DNA of 64,000 nt from an uncultured bacterium (GTDB taxonomy: Bacteria > Bacillota_I > Bacilli_A > Acholeplasmatales > Anaeroplasmataceae): NCBI GenBank assembly GCA_949291115.1, contig CASETY010000007.1, forward strand, positions 1-64,000, written 5' to 3'. Shown here in pieces: positions 62,988-64,000 of the stretch. Each line of letters begins with the position of its first letter. Position 1 is the first letter of the stretch. The translations under genes were made by a program, and so were the position numbers. The notes under the pieces are model-generated. The model did not search any database. It had not been told where the DNA came from and saw only the letters and a list, made by a program, of their open reading frames with translations.

Positions 62988-63446
62988 GTGAAAAAAGCCT
63001 TTGAAAAATGGATTAACATTTGGAACTCAAAAGCATTATTTATTCCAAGAATAGTTGCTTGGATAACGTTAGTAGCAATTGTTCCAATTGTATTAATTAA
63101 TCAAAAATTTGTATTATTTAGTCGTGATACTGGTGGTATCGATTTTAATGCGTGGGGGCTTGTAGCACTATTAATTAGTGCTATAGCCCTTTATGTATTA
63201 TTAGGATATATTATTAATGCTTTTGAATATTCGTTTATTATTCAATGTTTAAATGGTTTTAGGAAATGTTTAATTTGGATAGGATTAGCTTATTTGGGTT
63301 GTGTTTGTATTAATAATAATATTGAAAAAATCCAATACATTTTAAAATGGTCTTTCGTAAGTGTGGCTTGTGGAATTATTATAAATCCACTTCCTAGATG
63401 GTCATATAAGACTAAATATAAGCGAGTTAAAGAGGAACTTAAATAG
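62988..63446 (+). CDS. Four-helix membrane protein, holin-like
   Basis: A 152-residue protein with about four membrane segments (IPRIVAWITLVAIVPIVL; WGLVALLISAIALYVLL; LIWIGLAYLGCVC; WSFVSVACGIII). GTG start, AAAGGGG upstream. Consistent with, but not proof of, a holin. Confidence 0.55.
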   Translation: MKKAFEKWINIWNSKALFIPRIVAWITLVAIVPIVLINQKFVLFSRDTGGIDFNAWGLVALLISAIALYVLLGYIINAFEYSFIIQCLNGFRKCLIWIGLAYLGCVCINNNIEKIQYILKWSFVSVACGIIINPLPRWSYKTKYKRVKEELK

Positions 63447-63448
63447 CT

Positions 63449-64000
63449 ATGAATTTAAAAAATATTAAGAATTATCAAGATACTATAATATTTATTATTG
63501 AAGTTGTAATTTTAGAAGCTATTGTATTGTTCACACAATTATTAAGCGTTGAATTCGAATTTACAAAAATCAAATATGACATCTTTGTATTAAATTTTTT
63601 CATAAGTGTTTTTGCTAAAGTATTATCTACGCAATATTCGAGTAAAAAGACATTGTTAAACACTGAAATTGTTAATAGAGAAAAAATCATAATTGATTTA
63701 TTTTGTGACATTTTAAATCAAAATAAAATGATTAAATTTGATGAAGTATTACATTATGAATGTGAATTAAAAAAATTAGATAAAGCTTTAGTTTATTTGA
63801 ATAAAAAGAAATATCAATTAAATAGATATAAAATTTCAAATAAACAACCTAAACCACACATACTTAATAGTTTATCTATGATAGAAGAAGATGTTAACAA
63901 AGTTATACTATTAAAGAAAACATTAATAAGTCATAAATATGAAGAATATGAAGAGCATGAAAAAGTATTTAAATTTTTAGATATTAATAAAATAAAGCAA
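63449..64000 (+). CDS. Membrane protein, partial at window end
   Basis: An open frame of 184 codons from ATG 63449 to the window edge. Two membrane segments near residues 10-35 and 45-60 (IIFIIEVVILEAIVLFTQLL), then a charged, helical cytoplasmic part. Starts two bases after the previous stop. The end is outside the window. Function unknown. Confidence 0.6.
   Translation, partial: MNLKNIKNYQDTIIFIIEVVILEAIVLFTQLLSVEFEFTKIKYDIFVLNFFISVFAKVLSTQYSSKKTLLNTEIVNREKIIIDLFCDILNQNKMIKFDEVLHYECELKKLDKALVYLNKKKYQLNRYKISNKQPKPHILNSLSMIEEDVNKVILLKKTLISHKYEEYEEHEKVFKFLDINKIKQ

Larger units (their letters stand above)
29743..64000. mobile_element. Integrated tailed-phage prophage, right end outside window
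   Basis: From the tRNA-Lys onward the content is phage-like in canonical order: accessory genes, integrase, repressor region, recombination and replication genes, terminase, portal, capsid, connectors, tail and fibres. The integrase gene is the first core gene next to a tRNA, as expected for tRNA integration. The left attachment core is probably the tRNA 3' half (about 29790-29818). The second copy must lie beyond 64000, as must the lysis genes. Confidence 0.9.

Overview
The window is a low-GC, standard-code Firmicute chromosome. I infer a gut-type Bacilli/Erysipelotrichia or Mollicutes-related lineage from the A+T-rich codon use, CIRCE/HrcA heat-shock control, the rpsU gene, sigma-A promoters with extended -10 boxes, and pectin-degrading enzymes. 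Nothing here fixes the genus.

Chromosomal part (1-29742). A CIRCE-controlled hrcA-grpE-dnaK-dnaJ operon is followed by rsmE-mtaB-ABC-F-ABC transporter, then rpsU, an SGNH esterase/Smr/GNAT/RlmD-like run, ybaK on the opposite strand, an unknown gene coupled to xpt, and two pectin genes (FG-GAP propeller protein and GH28) that show no signal peptides, then a sugar nucleotidyltransferase. Next is a complete type II-A CRISPR-Cas locus: a tracrRNA on the minus strand lying wholly inside the cas9 5' leader, cas9-cas1-cas2-csn2, and an array of 39 repeats and 38 spacers. A tRNA-Lys(CTT) follows about 100 bp after the array.

Prophage part (about 29743 to beyond 64000). A tyrosine-integrase prophage appears to use the 3' end of the tRNA-Lys gene as its attachment site; the right end is outside the window. 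The left accessory zone carries an AAA ATPase with a small partner, a probable type I toxin-antitoxin pair, and a second small-protein pair. The lysogeny module (minus strand) is int, a small regulator, two convergent structured RNAs, a DUF3800 gene, ImmA and a CI-like repressor. The early operon (plus strand) has a Cro-like protein, Rad50-like ATPase, RecT, MBL-fold hydrolase, replisome organiser and PcfK/PcfJ proteins, and is interrupted by two minus-strand winged-helix/membrane 'moron' genes. A 500-bp G-rich non-coding tract separates it from the late genes.

Late operon. A sigma-region-4-like regulator gene is followed by an unusual promoter with three exact 10-bp-spaced CTAACA repeats, which I infer to be its binding sites. 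Then come terS, terL, portal, a MuF minor capsid protein with a C-terminal BECR-type nuclease-like domain, two tandem structured RNAs, scaffold, capsid, connectors, a very short tail module with no long tape-measure gene, a Tal-like protein, BppU-like protein, collagen-like fibres and membrane proteins. The least explained items are the DUF3800 gene with its two RNAs, the G-rich tract, the twin RNAs at 51.66-51.93 kb, and the paired winged-helix/membrane morons.
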